A stretch of DNA of 64,000 nt from contig NZ_JHZA01000001.1 in assembly GCF_000621165.1 (NCBI RefSeq), positions 1-64,000 of the forward strand, given 5' to 3'. The DNA is from Enterovibrio calviensis DSM 14347. GTDB taxonomy: Bacteria > Pseudomonadota > Gammaproteobacteria > Enterobacterales > Vibrionaceae. The notes below the pieces were generated by a model that made no database searches, had not been told where the DNA came from, and was given only the letters and a program-made list of their open reading frames with translations. A program made the translations under genes and the position numbers. Below, one piece after another: positions 17,497 through 25,637 of this stretch; position 1 is the stretch's first letter; every line of letters starts with the position of its first letter.

Positions 17497-18167
17497 CGCG
17501 CATACGCCTTATTCAACCTGACCTCTAACAAAGATTGAATCTGAGTGAAGAAAATCACTACCACCCAATAGATCAGAGCCACTGCCAAAAACGCTTCAAA
17601 GAACTTAAAGCTGGATGACGCTTCCATCTGCGCTTTCGCCATGATTTCTGCCACACCGAGCGTAAACGCTAACGAGGTGCTTTTGATCATGTCGATGAAA
17701 TAGTTCATCAATGATGGCGTCGCAACGCGAGCCGCTTGAGGTAAAATAATACGTCTCATCGCTTGAAGCTCAGTCATGCCGATACTCAAGCTTGCTTCCA
17801 TTTGGTTCTTATCAATCCCCACAATCGCCGCGCGAATGCTCTCGGCCATGTAAGCAGAGAAGTGGAGCGATAGACCAATCACGGCCGCGGTAAATGCATC
17901 CATACCGACAAATATCGGGAAGACCTGCGGCAAACCGTAATAAAGAAGGAAGAGTTGAACCAGCAGTGGTGTCCCTCTAAAGAAAGAGATGTACACCACT
18001 ACCAAGGCGTTTAATACGTTTACTCTGAACACCCTTACCAATGCCAAACACACCGATAACAACAGAGCAATCGCAAAGCCAATCAATGACATCTCTAGCG
18101 TTATTCCCAAATACTTTATCAGTATCGGGAACAACGCCAGCATGTAGTCAAAGTCAAAACCGTTCAT
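17493..18167 (-). CDS. Polar amino acid ABC transporter permease
   Basis: A 224-residue permease of the HisM/GlnP/TcyL class with about five helices. It shows [20 protein letters not shown] in the N-terminal half and the EAA coupling loop [20 protein letters not shown]. The start codon shares one base with the stop of the binding-protein gene, indicating coupled translation. A single permease gene implies a homodimeric channel, as in cystine importers. Confidence 0.92.
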   Translation of the reverse strand: MNGFDFDYMLALFPILIKYLGITLEMSLIGFAIALLLSVCLALVRVFRVNVLNALVVVYISFFRGTPLLVQLFLLYYGLPQVFPIFVGMDAFTAAVIGLSLHFSAYMAESIRAAIVGIDKNQMEASLSIGMTELQAMRRIILPQAARVATPSLMNYFIDMIKSTSLAFTLGVAEIMAKAQMEASSSFKFFEAFLAVALIYWVVVIFFTQIQSLLEVRLNKAYAR

Positions 18168-18925
18168 TATTGAGTGATGTCAGAATCAAACCACTTTTCA
18201 GAAATCGCAGTCAGGGTGCCGTCTGCTTTCATTTCTGTCAGGGCTTGATCGACTTTCGCTTTGATTGCCAATTTCTCAGGGGTATTCAAAAACGGCATGG
18301 CGTTTTGAATCGTCTCAAACGGTTCGCCTGCAAGCGCCAATGGCAACCCTGATTTCTTGATCAGTTGAGCAGAAGAAACGCGATCCATAATAAAGGCATC
18401 GGTACGTCCCAGTGCAACATCTTGTTCGAAGCCTGAATCATACGTGATGATGTTGATTTCATTATTCTTGTCGTAGTTGCGCAGCAGTTGTTCGAAGTTA
18501 CTGCCCAAGTTCACCGCAACTTTTTTACCTTTCAGATCGTCGATGCTTTCAATGTCATCACGACCTTTGCGGATCACTACCTGCGCGCCATCAATTACGT
18601 AAGGTACAGAGAACGCATATTTTGCTTTGCGAACGTCGGTCATGGTGATTTGGTTACTGATGGTATCAATGTGACCCGCTTCTAGCATGCCAAACAGGCC
18701 TGAGAAGCTAGAAGTCACAAACTCAACGTCATAGTCAGCACGTTGGCCGATTTCGTTCCACACATCGACTTCAAAGCCTTGAAGCTTATCTAACTTAACG
18801 AAAGTAAACGGGAAATAGCGACCAGACATACCCACTTTGATTTCATCTTGAGCAAGCGAAGCGGTAGAGGTAAAGCTGGCAGCCAAAGCAAGGGTGGCAA
18901 CCAAAAGGTTTTTCATCGAGGGCAT
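18167..18925 (-). CDS. Amino acid ABC transporter substrate-binding protein (cystine-binding-like)
   Basis: A 252-residue periplasmic binding protein with a signal peptide ending near STASLAQ. The segment GMSGRYFPFTF, then ISNQITMTDVRKAKYAFSVP, DLKGKKVAVNLGSNFEQ and the C-terminal DGTLTAISEKWF strongly recall E. coli FliY/TcyJ, a cystine binder, so a cystine or similar substrate is the best guess. GGAG is 7 bases before the ATG. It is the first gene of the three-gene unit. About 200 bases upstream without a gene precede the repeat elements. Confidence 0.88.
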   Translation of the reverse strand: MPSMKNLLVATLALAASFTSTASLAQDEIKVGMSGRYFPFTFVKLDKLQGFEVDVWNEIGQRADYDVEFVTSSFSGLFGMLEAGHIDTISNQITMTDVRKAKYAFSVPYVIDGAQVVIRKGRDDIESIDDLKGKKVAVNLGSNFEQLLRNYDKNNEINIITYDSGFEQDVALGRTDAFIMDRVSSAQLIKKSGLPLALAGEPFETIQNAMPFLNTPEKLAIKAKVDQALTEMKADGTLTAISEKWFDSDITQ

Positions 18926-19126
18926 TGTATTACTCCATTATTCTGATGCCGCCAATGTAACCTAAGTGTAATTTTGTGATAAATAACGAAACGTTCTATT
19001 TAATACTCTATCAATAAAGCATTTATCAAACTTATCATTTGGTTTTGTATAATTGAACAGTGTTTTTGACTATCTATTCGGTTTTACTAAGAAATAACCC
19101 CAAAGTGATGCATTAACAAAAATTCC

Positions 19127-19184
19127 ATACCCAAACAACCTGAAGATGCAGGATTCAGCGAGCACCTTTAGGTTGCTTGGGTAT
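19127..19184. repeat. Short palindromic element, MITE-like copy (ii)
   Basis: ATACCCAAACAACCTGAAG on the left pairs with the reverse complement of CTTTAGGTTGCTTGGGTAT on the right, around a 12-bp centre AGGATTCAGCGA. It abuts the displaced 3' end of the cysteine-dioxygenase-like gene and supplies its present stop codon (TAA read on the minus strand at 19170-19168). Confidence 0.78.
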
Positions 19185-20028
19185 TTACGTTGAATTCCCC
19201 CTTTTCGACCATATCAAGAATGGCGTTTTCCGCTGCAAAAATTGCATTGTTCTTCTCTGGGCTCAACACACTTTCCTCCAACGATAACGGGTCCCAACCA
19301 CTGCGCTGAGTCTCAAAGAAATTGCCACTTTATACCCAAGCAACCTGAAGATGCTGGATTCAGCGAGCTTTACTGACGTTATGATCAAGGCGTCACTTTG
19401 CCGATGTAGTGAGCTCCATCAAAAAGGGACAACACCGAGCATGGCGTCAGTAAACTCGCCCGAAGGGAGGCCATCAGAGCGTCCACTTCATCGTTAAATT
19501 CCTGTGAAATAGAATGACTATTCCTACAAGAATTTGCCTCGAATTGAACACTCTGATGGCCTCTGAAACCAAGCATCTTCAGGCTGCTTGGGTATAGATA
19601 TGAATTCCCCCAGTGAATAAATCCGTTGGATTGAGCACAGAATGAATCGCGTTTTCGTCCATTGAAAGCACCTCACCCGCGCCGATGGATGCCGACCCTA
19701 TTGCGCGAATGCGATGCGGGCTTTTCTTCTCATCACGACGCCAAAATATATGGTCTTCCCTGCCTTCATACACACCCACGACAGACCACAGATTATGGTT
19801 ATGTGCTGGCATCGCCATCTTAGGGGCCCAGATGAAGTGGAGAATAGTGAACTGCTCTGACACATAGAGCTTTTCAAATCCCGTACGTCGAGTGGGCGCA
19901 AGTACGGCCTTTACTGATGCGGGGTCACACAGGCTTTTCGTCAATACATCGATGATCTTATTCTGCGGTTCTTCACCGTCAAATGCCGCCTCACATTCGC
20001 TGATCAATTTAGCTAAATCAAATGGCAT
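19168..20028 (-). pseudogene. Cysteine-dioxygenase-like cupin gene split by a MITE-like insertion
   Basis: The 5' part (19579-20028) encodes a cupin with MPAHNHNLWSVVGVYEG metal ligands and NAIHSVLNPTD. It ends in HIY followed by TQAA and a stop, where the last residues come from the inserted element. On the far side of the element the minus strand continues in a good frame (19325-19168) as GNFFETQRSGWDPLSLEE and about 30 more residues, the expected C-terminus of this family. Removing the element with one TA copy puts the two parts in the same frame, with one stop codon (TAA) where Tyr is expected. The start at 20028 is supported by AAGGAG 8 bases upstream. Role if intact: thiol dioxygenase of the cysteine dioxygenase/COG5553 group. 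A shortened 149-residue product may still be made. Confidence 0.85.
19331..19596. mobile_element. MITE-like element with TA flanks and nested inverted repeats, copy (iii)
   Basis: The ends are inverted copies of TATACCCAAGCARCCTGAA extending to about 24 bp with one mismatch. TA lies at both outer ends, as with Tc1/mariner or IS630-type target duplication. Inside are two further inverted pairs: GAGCTTTACTGACG (19365) with CGTCAGTAAACTC (19445), and GAGGCCATCAGAG (19467-19479) with CTCTGATGGCCTC (19551-19563). No transposase is encoded; a 63-codon minus-strand frame (19385-19576) lies inside without recognisable domain. It interrupts the cysteine-dioxygenase-like gene. Confidence 0.85.
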
Positions 20029-20162
20029 TATCACGACTCCTTTCGTCATATTCTTGGTTGTCTATTCACTGTAGATGATTGATAACCAGTGCATTGTCAC
20101 AGTAAAAGCACACAGTTCATTCACAAACGATTTTGTTAATAAGATCACTAAAATCAAGGATA

Positions 20163-20178
20163 TGTGACTGCCTTCTCA
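20163..20178. promoter_or_regulatory. CRP-like site upstream of the EIIC gene
   Basis: TGTGACTGCCTTCTCA matches the CRP consensus TGTGA-N6-TCACA at 9 of 10 positions. It is about 125 bp upstream of the EIIC start and just upstream of the shared operator motif. A cAMP-CRP role is inferred. Confidence 0.6.
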
Positions 20179-20196
20179 GTCAAATCAACATGCAAC

Positions 20197-20230
20197 ATTT
20201 GTCCAGTAAAGGGCTTATTTGTCCAATATC
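20197..20230 (+). promoter_or_regulatory. Candidate AraC-type operator: two ATTTGTCCA direct repeats
   Basis: ATTTGTCCAGTAAA (20197-20210) and ATTTGTCCAATATC (20217-20230) are direct repeats spaced 20 bp, about two helical turns, the geometry common for AraC-family half-sites. The second ends 74 bp before the EIIC start. The same TTTGTCCAGTAAA motif lies upstream of the EIIB/GH92 operon at 46.17 kb. Confidence 0.7.
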
Positions 20231-20304
20231 TTAAGCACCAGACCGAGCGCATAATCAGCCCATCTCGAAACATATCCAAAAATAACAAATAAAAGGTCTG
20301 AACA

Positions 20305-21357
20305 ATGAAAACTAACTTAGCAGAGTTAAAGCGTCACCTACTCACCGGCACCAGCCACATGTTGCCATTCGTTGTTGCTGGTGGTGTTCTTCTTGCACTA
20401 TCAGTCATGCTAGGCGGTAAAGGCGCAGTGCCAGAAGGCGTGTTCCTTGAAGGTATTTGGGACATGGGTATCGCAGGTTTCACCCTGTTTGTTCCTGTTC
20501 TTGGCGGTTACATCGCTTACTCAATCGCAGACCGTCCAGCACTAGCTCCAGGTATGATTGGTGCTTACCTTGCTAACCAAGTACAAGCGGGTTTCCTTGG
20601 CGCAATCATCGTCGGTTTCATCGCAGGTTACGTTGTTCTACAACTGAAGCGCATTCCTCTTTCTAACAAGCTTAAAGCGCTTTCTACCTACTTCATTATT
20701 CCAATCGGCGGTACGTTCATCGTATCTGCACTGGTTGTTTGGGTAATCGGTCAACCTATCGCTGGCTTCATGGCATTCATGAACGAAGGCCTACAATCAA
20801 TGGCTGGCGCGTCTAAAGCGGTTCTTGGTGCGGTGCTTGGTGGTATGACTGCGTTCGATATGGGCGGTCCAATCAACAAAGTAGCAACCCTATTCGCACA
20901 AACTCAAGTCGGTACTCAACCATGGTTGATGGGCGGCGTGGGCGTAGCAATCTGTGTTCCACCACTAGGTATGGCACTGGCTACTTTCCTTGCTCCTAAG
21001 AAATACTCTCCAGAAGAAAAAGAAGCCGGTAAAGCAGCAGCAATCATGGGTTGTATCGGTATCACTGAAGGTGCAATCCCATTCGCAGCCAATGACCCAG
21101 CACGTGTTATCCCAGCCATCGTAGCAGGCGGTATCGTTGGTAACGTTGTGGCCTTCATGGCAGGCGTTCTTAACCACGCACCATGGGGTGGCCTGATTGT
21201 TCTACCCGTTGTTGAAGGTCGCATGATGTATGTCATCGCCGTCATCGCAGGTTCAGCAACTACGGCCCTTGTCGTGAACGCACTGAAAAAACCAGTGGCA
21301 GACCGCGAAGAAGAAACAAAAGCTAACACTGAAGAACTGGAACTGTCTTTCGACTAA
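20305..21357 (+). CDS. PTS system fructose-family EIIC component
   Basis: A 350-residue EIIC of the fructose/mannitol superfamily, without fused IIA or IIB. N-terminal HLLTGTSHMLPFVVAGGVLL, then DRPALAPGMIGAYLA, and later TAFDMGGPINKVATLFA, GITEGAIPFAANDP and HAPWGGLIVLP are conserved in FruA/FrvB/FrwC/FryC-type channels. AAAGG precedes the ATG. It forms the membrane channel for a sugar phosphorylated on entry. With the GH92 mannosidases apparently in the same regulon, mannose or a small mannoside is the inferred substrate. A stand-alone EIIB gene follows in the same orientation, about 140 bases downstream. Confidence 0.92.
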   Translation: MKTNLAELKRHLLTGTSHMLPFVVAGGVLLALSVMLGGKGAVPEGVFLEGIWDMGIAGFTLFVPVLGGYIAYSIADRPALAPGMIGAYLANQVQAGFLGAIIVGFIAGYVVLQLKRIPLSNKLKALSTYFIIPIGGTFIVSALVVWVIGQPIAGFMAFMNEGLQSMAGASKAVLGAVLGGMTAFDMGGPINKVATLFAQTQVGTQPWLMGGVGVAICVPPLGMALATFLAPKKYSPEEKEAGKAAAIMGCIGITEGAIPFAANDPARVIPAIVAGGIVGNVVAFMAGVLNHAPWGGLIVLPVVEGRMMYVIAVIAGSATTALVVNALKKPVADREEETKANTEELELSFD

Positions 21358-21427
21358 GCAGCATTCAAGTAAGACCCAGTGAAGTAAAACATAGCTCAGA
21401 AACATAGTTACAAAACATGCATTAACG

Positions 21428-21458
21428 GAGCGACAACCTCCAACAGGATTGTCGCTCC
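21428..21458 (+). other. Intercistronic hairpin between EIIC and EIIB
   Basis: Stem GGAGCGACAA (21428-21437) / TTGTCGCTCC (21449-21458), 11-nt loop, no T-run. This suggests mRNA processing or stabilisation rather than termination. Confidence 0.75.
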
Positions 21459-21501
21459 ACACTGAACTTAAAAACTATAAAAGTGTAAAAGAGAGATTAT
21501 T

Positions 21502-21816
21502 ATGAAACTTATTGGCGTAACTTCTTGCCCGTCTGGCGTTGCTCACACATACATGGCTGCTGAAGCACTAGAAACCGCTGCAAAAGCGAAGGGCTGGGAC
21601 GTTAAAATTGAAACCCAAGGCGCTATCGGTATCGAAACTGAACTGACTGCGGCAGACGTTGAAAGTGCAGATGTTGTAGTGCTAACTAAAGACATCGCTA
21701 TCAAGAACGAAGAGCGTTTCAACGGCAAGAAAATCGTTCGTGTTACCGTGACTCAAGCGGCTAAACAGGCGCCTGAAATCATCGCAAAACTTGAGAGCAT
21801 GCTGGCTCAAGCATAA
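21502..21816 (+). CDS. PTS system fructose-family EIIB component (first copy)
   Basis: A 104-residue stand-alone EIIB. The phosphorylated cysteine is Cys9 in GVTSCPSGVAHTYMAAEAL, followed by VKIETQGAIGIE, the standard pattern of fructose-type EIIB domains. It takes phosphate from EIIA and hands it to the sugar in EIIC. It is the second gene of the EIIC-EIIB unit and is followed by a strong terminator. The only EIIA in the window is fused to HPr-EI at 43.3 kb. Confidence 0.94.
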   Translation: MKLIGVTSCPSGVAHTYMAAEALETAAKAKGWDVKIETQGAIGIETELTAADVESADVVVLTKDIAIKNEERFNGKKIVRVTVTQAAKQAPEIIAKLESMLAQA

Positions 21817-21826
21817 TTTCGACATC

Positions 21827-21856
21827 ACCGCGGTATACCCCCTACCGCGGTTTTTG
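21827..21856 (+). terminator. Terminator of the EIIC-EIIB unit
   Basis: Stem ACCGCGGTA (21827-21835) / TACCGCGGT (21843-21851), loop TACCCCC, then TTTTTG, directly after the EIIB stop. The AraC gene therefore probably has its own promoter. Confidence 0.9.
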
Positions 21857-21938
21857 ACTTTCCCGCACCGTAAAGCCCAACCCTTTTCTAACGCCTTGTT
21901 TCGCTTTACGCCCTCGTAGTTTGCTCAAAGGCATCCAC

Positions 21939-22763
21939 ATGCACAATATTGCTGAATCACTCACCGACTTTACTGGCAAACTCATTGCCATTTGCAGCAA
22001 CGAAAACACACCGCCGGAAGGCGCGTATCAGGTCAACTTCAACCGGTTAGAAATCATTCTTGATGGCGAGTACGACCTGTTCGTGGATGCAAAAGAAGGC
22101 AGCGATAAGCTCACGCTAACGCAGGGTGACATGGTGTATATACCTTCCAATGCGTGGAGTAAACCCACGTGGGATAAACCCTGCAAAATGATTTCAGTGC
22201 TATTTGGCAAGCATCAAGTCGGGTTCAGCTTTGTGCAATACACCCCGGATGGCGGATTCAAAGATGTTCAAAAGCACGCGCTCGCGCTGCCATCTTCCAT
22301 GGCGCTGGGACACGTGCTCGACGCCCTCAATTGCATGAGTGACAAAAGCCGCTCAAACGTGATGGGAGAGCACCTCGCCAATGCGCTGATTCAGTACTGC
22401 CTTGAACTGCTTGGCAACCCGGTACAAAGCAAAATCAGCCGCAGTGAGAAGCTCTACCGCAGCATGTGTATTTACGTGCAAGAGAACTTCCACAAAGACA
22501 TCACCCGCGTTTCCGTCGCCAGCCGATTCGGCGTTTCATCTGCGCATGTCTCTCGTTTATTCAATCAAGAAGGCTCGGTGAAGTACGCTGACTACGTGAC
22601 CTATGTGCGACTCGACCGCGCCAAGTTTATGCTCAAGAAATACACCTTCAAATTGGAAGAGATCGCCCACCGTTGCGGGTTCAAAGACACCAATTACTTT
22701 TGCAGGGTATTTAAAAACAAGACGGGAAAAACGCCGAGCGAGTATCGTTTAGGTGTAGCCTGA
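21939..22763 (+). CDS. AraC-family transcriptional regulator of the PTS/mannosidase locus (inferred)
   Basis: A 274-residue protein: an N-terminal cupin-like sensing domain (LTQGDMVYIPSNAWSKP near residue 60) and a C-terminal double helix-turn-helix (VASRFGVSSAHVSRLFNQEG, then IAHRCGFKDTNYFCRVFKNK and TPSEYR). The start at the ATG 21939 is chosen over an in-frame TTG 18 bases upstream because AAAGG lies 6 bases before it. Position beside the EIIC/EIIB genes, and a shared half-site motif in front of both PTS promoters, make it the likely regulator. Ligand unknown; a mannoside or phosphosugar is plausible. Confidence 0.9.
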   Translation: MHNIAESLTDFTGKLIAICSNENTPPEGAYQVNFNRLEIILDGEYDLFVDAKEGSDKLTLTQGDMVYIPSNAWSKPTWDKPCKMISVLFGKHQVGFSFVQYTPDGGFKDVQKHALALPSSMALGHVLDALNCMSDKSRSNVMGEHLANALIQYCLELLGNPVQSKISRSEKLYRSMCIYVQENFHKDITRVSVASRFGVSSAHVSRLFNQEGSVKYADYVTYVRLDRAKFMLKKYTFKLEEIAHRCGFKDTNYFCRVFKNKTGKTPSEYRLGVA

Positions 22764-22783
22764 GGCCTCCATGGCCTCTTCTT
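22762..22783 (+). terminator. Possible weak terminator after araC-type gene
   Basis: Stem GAGGCC (22762-22767), loop TCCAT, GGCCTC (22773-22778), then TTCTTG. The stem overlaps the stop codon and the T-run is poor, so this is tentative. Confidence 0.45.
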
Positions 22784-22897
22784 GAATCAAGCCGTTTGGA
22801 TGGGCAAAGTCATACTGTTTCTTTTTCCAAACTACCTTCATTTTTCTCATGCTTTCGTTCATCACATCTGTGAACATCATGACGGTATAAGTACCTC

Positions 22898-23026
22898 ATG
22901 AAAGATAAAATAAGCATGGAACTTCGAGCATTAAAACGACACCTAGATGTGAAAAATCTGCATAAAGGTGGTTCTCATCATTTGTCATATTACATCGTCG
23001 AGTATCAAGAGGTAGTGAAAGCATGA
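22898..23026 (+). CDS. Small open frame coupled to the methyltransferase gene
   Basis: A 42-codon frame starting MKDKISMELRALKRHLDVKN and ending EVVKA, whose TGA overlaps the methyltransferase ATG (ATGA, 4 bases). The coupling and normal-looking composition suggest it may be translated, but there is no clear ribosome site and I recognise no family. It could also be a remnant of a longer gene. Confidence 0.35.
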   Translation: MKDKISMELRALKRHLDVKNLHKGGSHHLSYYIVEYQEVVKA

Positions 23027-23739
23027 GCGAACAATATAGTGTCGAAGTTTCCAAGCATTATTCAGCTTATCGGCCGCCTATCCATGATGAAATCCTTAAA
23101 GAAGTGCTTCTCAATCGTGGCGATTTCACATACGGATTAGATATTGGTTGTGGCACCGGTGTTTCAAGTTTGGCTCTCAGTAAGTTCTGCGAAAATGTTG
23201 TAGGTATTGACCCAAGCGAAGCAATGCTAGCGGAGGCTTCTCAACGGGAACATTTGAGCTATATCGCTGGTACTGGCGACAATATACCCCTTGATGATGA
23301 CTCTGTTGATATTGTTTCATTTGCGGGGTCGTTGTCTTATGCAAAATCAGACTCATTGGTTGGCGAGCTTTTGCGAGTCTGTCGAACAAATGCTTGGATT
23401 GTCGCGTATGACTTTGAAGTGCGGTTAGATGATTCGTTAAACCTTGTTGGTGTTAGCCTTCCCCAAAGGGCATCAGGTTATAATCATGCAGAAAATTTTG
23501 ACGGATATCGTGAGTTTAAAGAGGTCAAGGTACATAACGGCAAAGTCACCATAAATGTAAGTTCAACACAACTAGCTCATGTGCTGTTTTCTTCCTCTCG
23601 CCGTTATCTATTGCTCACTGATTTTTTTGGTTCCCAAAATACGTTCAAGCTAGTGGTTGATAAGCTAACTGCGTTTAATCACGAGCACAAAATAGACATT
23701 GACACCTATTACTCGATTTATCAGATAAATGCTTTATAA
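23023..23739 (+). CDS. Class I SAM-dependent methyltransferase
   Basis: A 238-residue protein with the SAM-binding motif I LDIGCGTGVSSLALSK (near residue 39), motif II VVGIDPSEAMLAEA and SVDIVSFAGSLSY, typical of Methyltransf_11/25 proteins. The substrate is unknown. The C-terminal half is not shared with any family I can name. It follows the small frame by a 4-base overlap and is AT-richer than the core genes. The stop is followed by TATAACAATCACTTAA, faintly like the 5' end of an attC, but no complete site is visible in the 266 bases to the next gene. Confidence 0.85.
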   Translation: MSEQYSVEVSKHYSAYRPPIHDEILKEVLLNRGDFTYGLDIGCGTGVSSLALSKFCENVVGIDPSEAMLAEASQREHLSYIAGTGDNIPLDDDSVDIVSFAGSLSYAKSDSLVGELLRVCRTNAWIVAYDFEVRLDDSLNLVGVSLPQRASGYNHAENFDGYREFKEVKVHNGKVTINVSSTQLAHVLFSSSRRYLLLTDFFGSQNTFKLVVDKLTAFNHEHKIDIDTYYSIYQINAL

Positions 23740-24005
23740 CAATCACTTAATTTTCCGCTAACCGCTAACGATGATGCCGGGCTAATCCGAAAACCTGCCT
23801 GATTGAGTAGCGTCGAAGATTTAGCGCGACAGGCAACGGCGACACAAACCAGAATTGGACTGTGATTCTTTAATCTGCGTGTCCCAATAGAAATACCAAT
23901 AGTCACTCACTCCGCAAAAAACATAGATATATTTCCGAACATGTCGAAAACTAAGAAATGGGATCGTCCTTGTAGCGTACCCATCAAAAAAGAAAGGAGT
24001 TCGAA

Positions 24006-24365
24006 ATGAAATATATGTTGTTGCTGTATGCCGCACCGGATAAAGAGCCAGTCTATGGCACCCCTGAGTTTGATGAAATGATGTCCGCGTTTGCTGCGAC
24101 CAGCGAAACCTTCAAAAACGACGGCGTTCTTGTGGGTGGAGAAGGATTACAGGGAATTGAAGCCGCGACCTCTCTCCGCATCCAATCCGGTAAGGTGGAA
24201 ACCATGGATGGTCCCTTTGCAGAAACACGCGAGCATCTGGGTGGCTATTATATTGTGGATGTGGCGGACCTAGATACCGCCTTGAAGTATGCCGCAATGA
24301 TACCGATCGCCCATTTCGGAACCGTCGAAGTTCGACCGCTGTTAGACTACGATCCCGAGGACTAA
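24006..24365 (+). CDS. DGPF (YCII-related) domain protein
   Basis: A 119-residue protein of the YCII-related family. It starts MKYMLLLYAAPD and has the eponymous motif TMDGPFAETREHLGGYYIVD, then EVRPLLDYD. AAAGGAGT precedes the ATG. It is 3 bases upstream of an ECF sigma gene, the standard arrangement of ECF42 loci, where DGPF proteins are encoded beside and controlled by the sigma factor. The molecular function of these proteins is unsettled. Confidence 0.9.
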   Translation: MKYMLLLYAAPDKEPVYGTPEFDEMMSAFAATSETFKNDGVLVGGEGLQGIEAATSLRIQSGKVETMDGPFAETREHLGGYYIVDVADLDTALKYAAMIPIAHFGTVEVRPLLDYDPED

Positions 24366-24368
24366 CAA

Positions 24369-25637
24369 ATGAAGAATGCCGTTCCCAAAGCCATCGCGGT
24401 AAGCCACATTATTGATGAGGTGCTACGCCGCGATCGGGGACGGATTTTATCTGGGCTTATCTCCAGATTTGGCGACTTCCAAATGGGCGAAGATGCATTG
24501 CAGGAAGCATCTATTGCGGCGCTAAAACATTGGGGTCGAGTAGGTATTCCTAATGATCCCGTCGCCTGGCTAATGAAGGTAGGATTGAACAAAGGGATCG
24601 ACCAAATCCGCGCCACTCAACGCGAAGCAACGAGAACAAACGATTTAGAGATAAGAAACTCATCCGATGATGTCGATGACGACATTCCCGAAACTATCCC
24701 AGATGAACGCCTGCGTTTGATTTTTACCTGTTGCCACCCCGCCCTTGAAGAAAAATCCCGAGTTGCACTCACTCTACGCACAGTTTGCCATTTGACGACC
24801 AGAGAGATCGCAGCAGCCTTCCTCGACCATGAACAAACAATGGGGCAACGCCTGTCCCGAGCAAAAAAGAAAATAAGATCCAAAGGCATCGGTTTCTCTG
24901 TGCCCGAACCGGAAGGATGGACCGACAGACTGGAGACAGTTCTGTCTACGATATATCTGATTTTTACCACTGGCTATGTAAGAGAAGACACGGGACCACG
25001 AGATCTATGCGAAGAAGGCATTTTCTTGATGCGCCTTTTAAGCCAACTTTGCCCGAATGATCCGGAAATCGAGGGCGCACTTGCGTTGATGCTTTTGACT
25101 GATGCAAGGCGAGTGGCAAGAATCGACGCTGATGGTGCTCTTGTGCCTGTAGAAGAACAAAACGAAGGCATTTGGCAGAATGACATGATAGCTGAAGGGA
25201 GAAGCCTCCTTGAAAACGCCATCGAGCGCAGGCAACCAGGGCCCTTCCAAATCAAAGCCGCCATCGCCGACTGCCACATGTTTCGCCCCAAACCCGACTG
25301 GCCGCAGATGTCCTTGCTCTACAGGGCACTTTGGGCTTTCGAACCCACCCCTGTCGTCGCCCTGAACTGGTCTGTGGTTATCGCCGAAACAGGACAATCT
25401 GAACTCGCGCTACAAAAGCTTGATGAACTGCAAACTGAGCTTGAAAACTACCAGCCTTGGTACGCGGCTCGCGGACATATTCTGGGTAAACTGGGGGAAT
25501 TCTCAGGTGCCCATGACGCTTATATACACGCCATTCATACCGCACCAAACAACGCGTCACGCAAACTGCTAGAACGCAAATTAGAGATATTAAATCAGTC
25601 CAACAAACCAAAATATCAAAACCAGCGTAACGATTAG
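24369..25637 (+). CDS. ECF RNA polymerase sigma factor with long C-terminal extension (ECF42 type)
   Basis: A 422-residue protein. The N-terminal sigma2 region contains GDFQMGEDALQEASIAALKHW, the sigma4 region contains CHLTTREIAAAFLDHEQTMG followed by QRLSRAKKKI, and the last 220 residues form a helical, TPR-like extension (LYRALWAFEPTPVVALNWSV). This architecture, together with the adjacent DGPF gene, is that of ECF42. In such systems no anti-sigma factor is encoded nearby and the extension regulates activity; none is seen here. Such pairs are better known from actinobacteria and some proteobacteria, which fits acquisition. Confidence 0.9.
   Translation: MKNAVPKAIAVSHIIDEVLRRDRGRILSGLISRFGDFQMGEDALQEASIAALKHWGRVGIPNDPVAWLMKVGLNKGIDQIRATQREATRTNDLEIRNSSDDVDDDIPETIPDERLRLIFTCCHPALEEKSRVALTLRTVCHLTTREIAAAFLDHEQTMGQRLSRAKKKIRSKGIGFSVPEPEGWTDRLETVLSTIYLIFTTGYVREDTGPRDLCEEGIFLMRLLSQLCPNDPEIEGALALMLLTDARRVARIDADGALVPVEEQNEGIWQNDMIAEGRSLLENAIERRQPGPFQIKAAIADCHMFRPKPDWPQMSLLYRALWAFEPTPVVALNWSVVIAETGQSELALQKLDELQTELENYQPWYAARGHILGKLGEFSGAHDAYIHAIHTAPNNASRKLLERKLEILNQSNKPKYQNQRND

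Noticed and set aside
19385-19576. 63-codon minus-strand frame inside the MITE-like element as a gene or transposase
   Set aside because: Too short for a transposase, no motif, and it lies entirely within the inverted-repeat structure.
23740-24005. A complete attC site after the methyltransferase gene
   Set aside because: Only the first bases (TAACAATC) resemble an attC; no GGGAC/GTGGC block or GTTRRRY end with matching arms was found.
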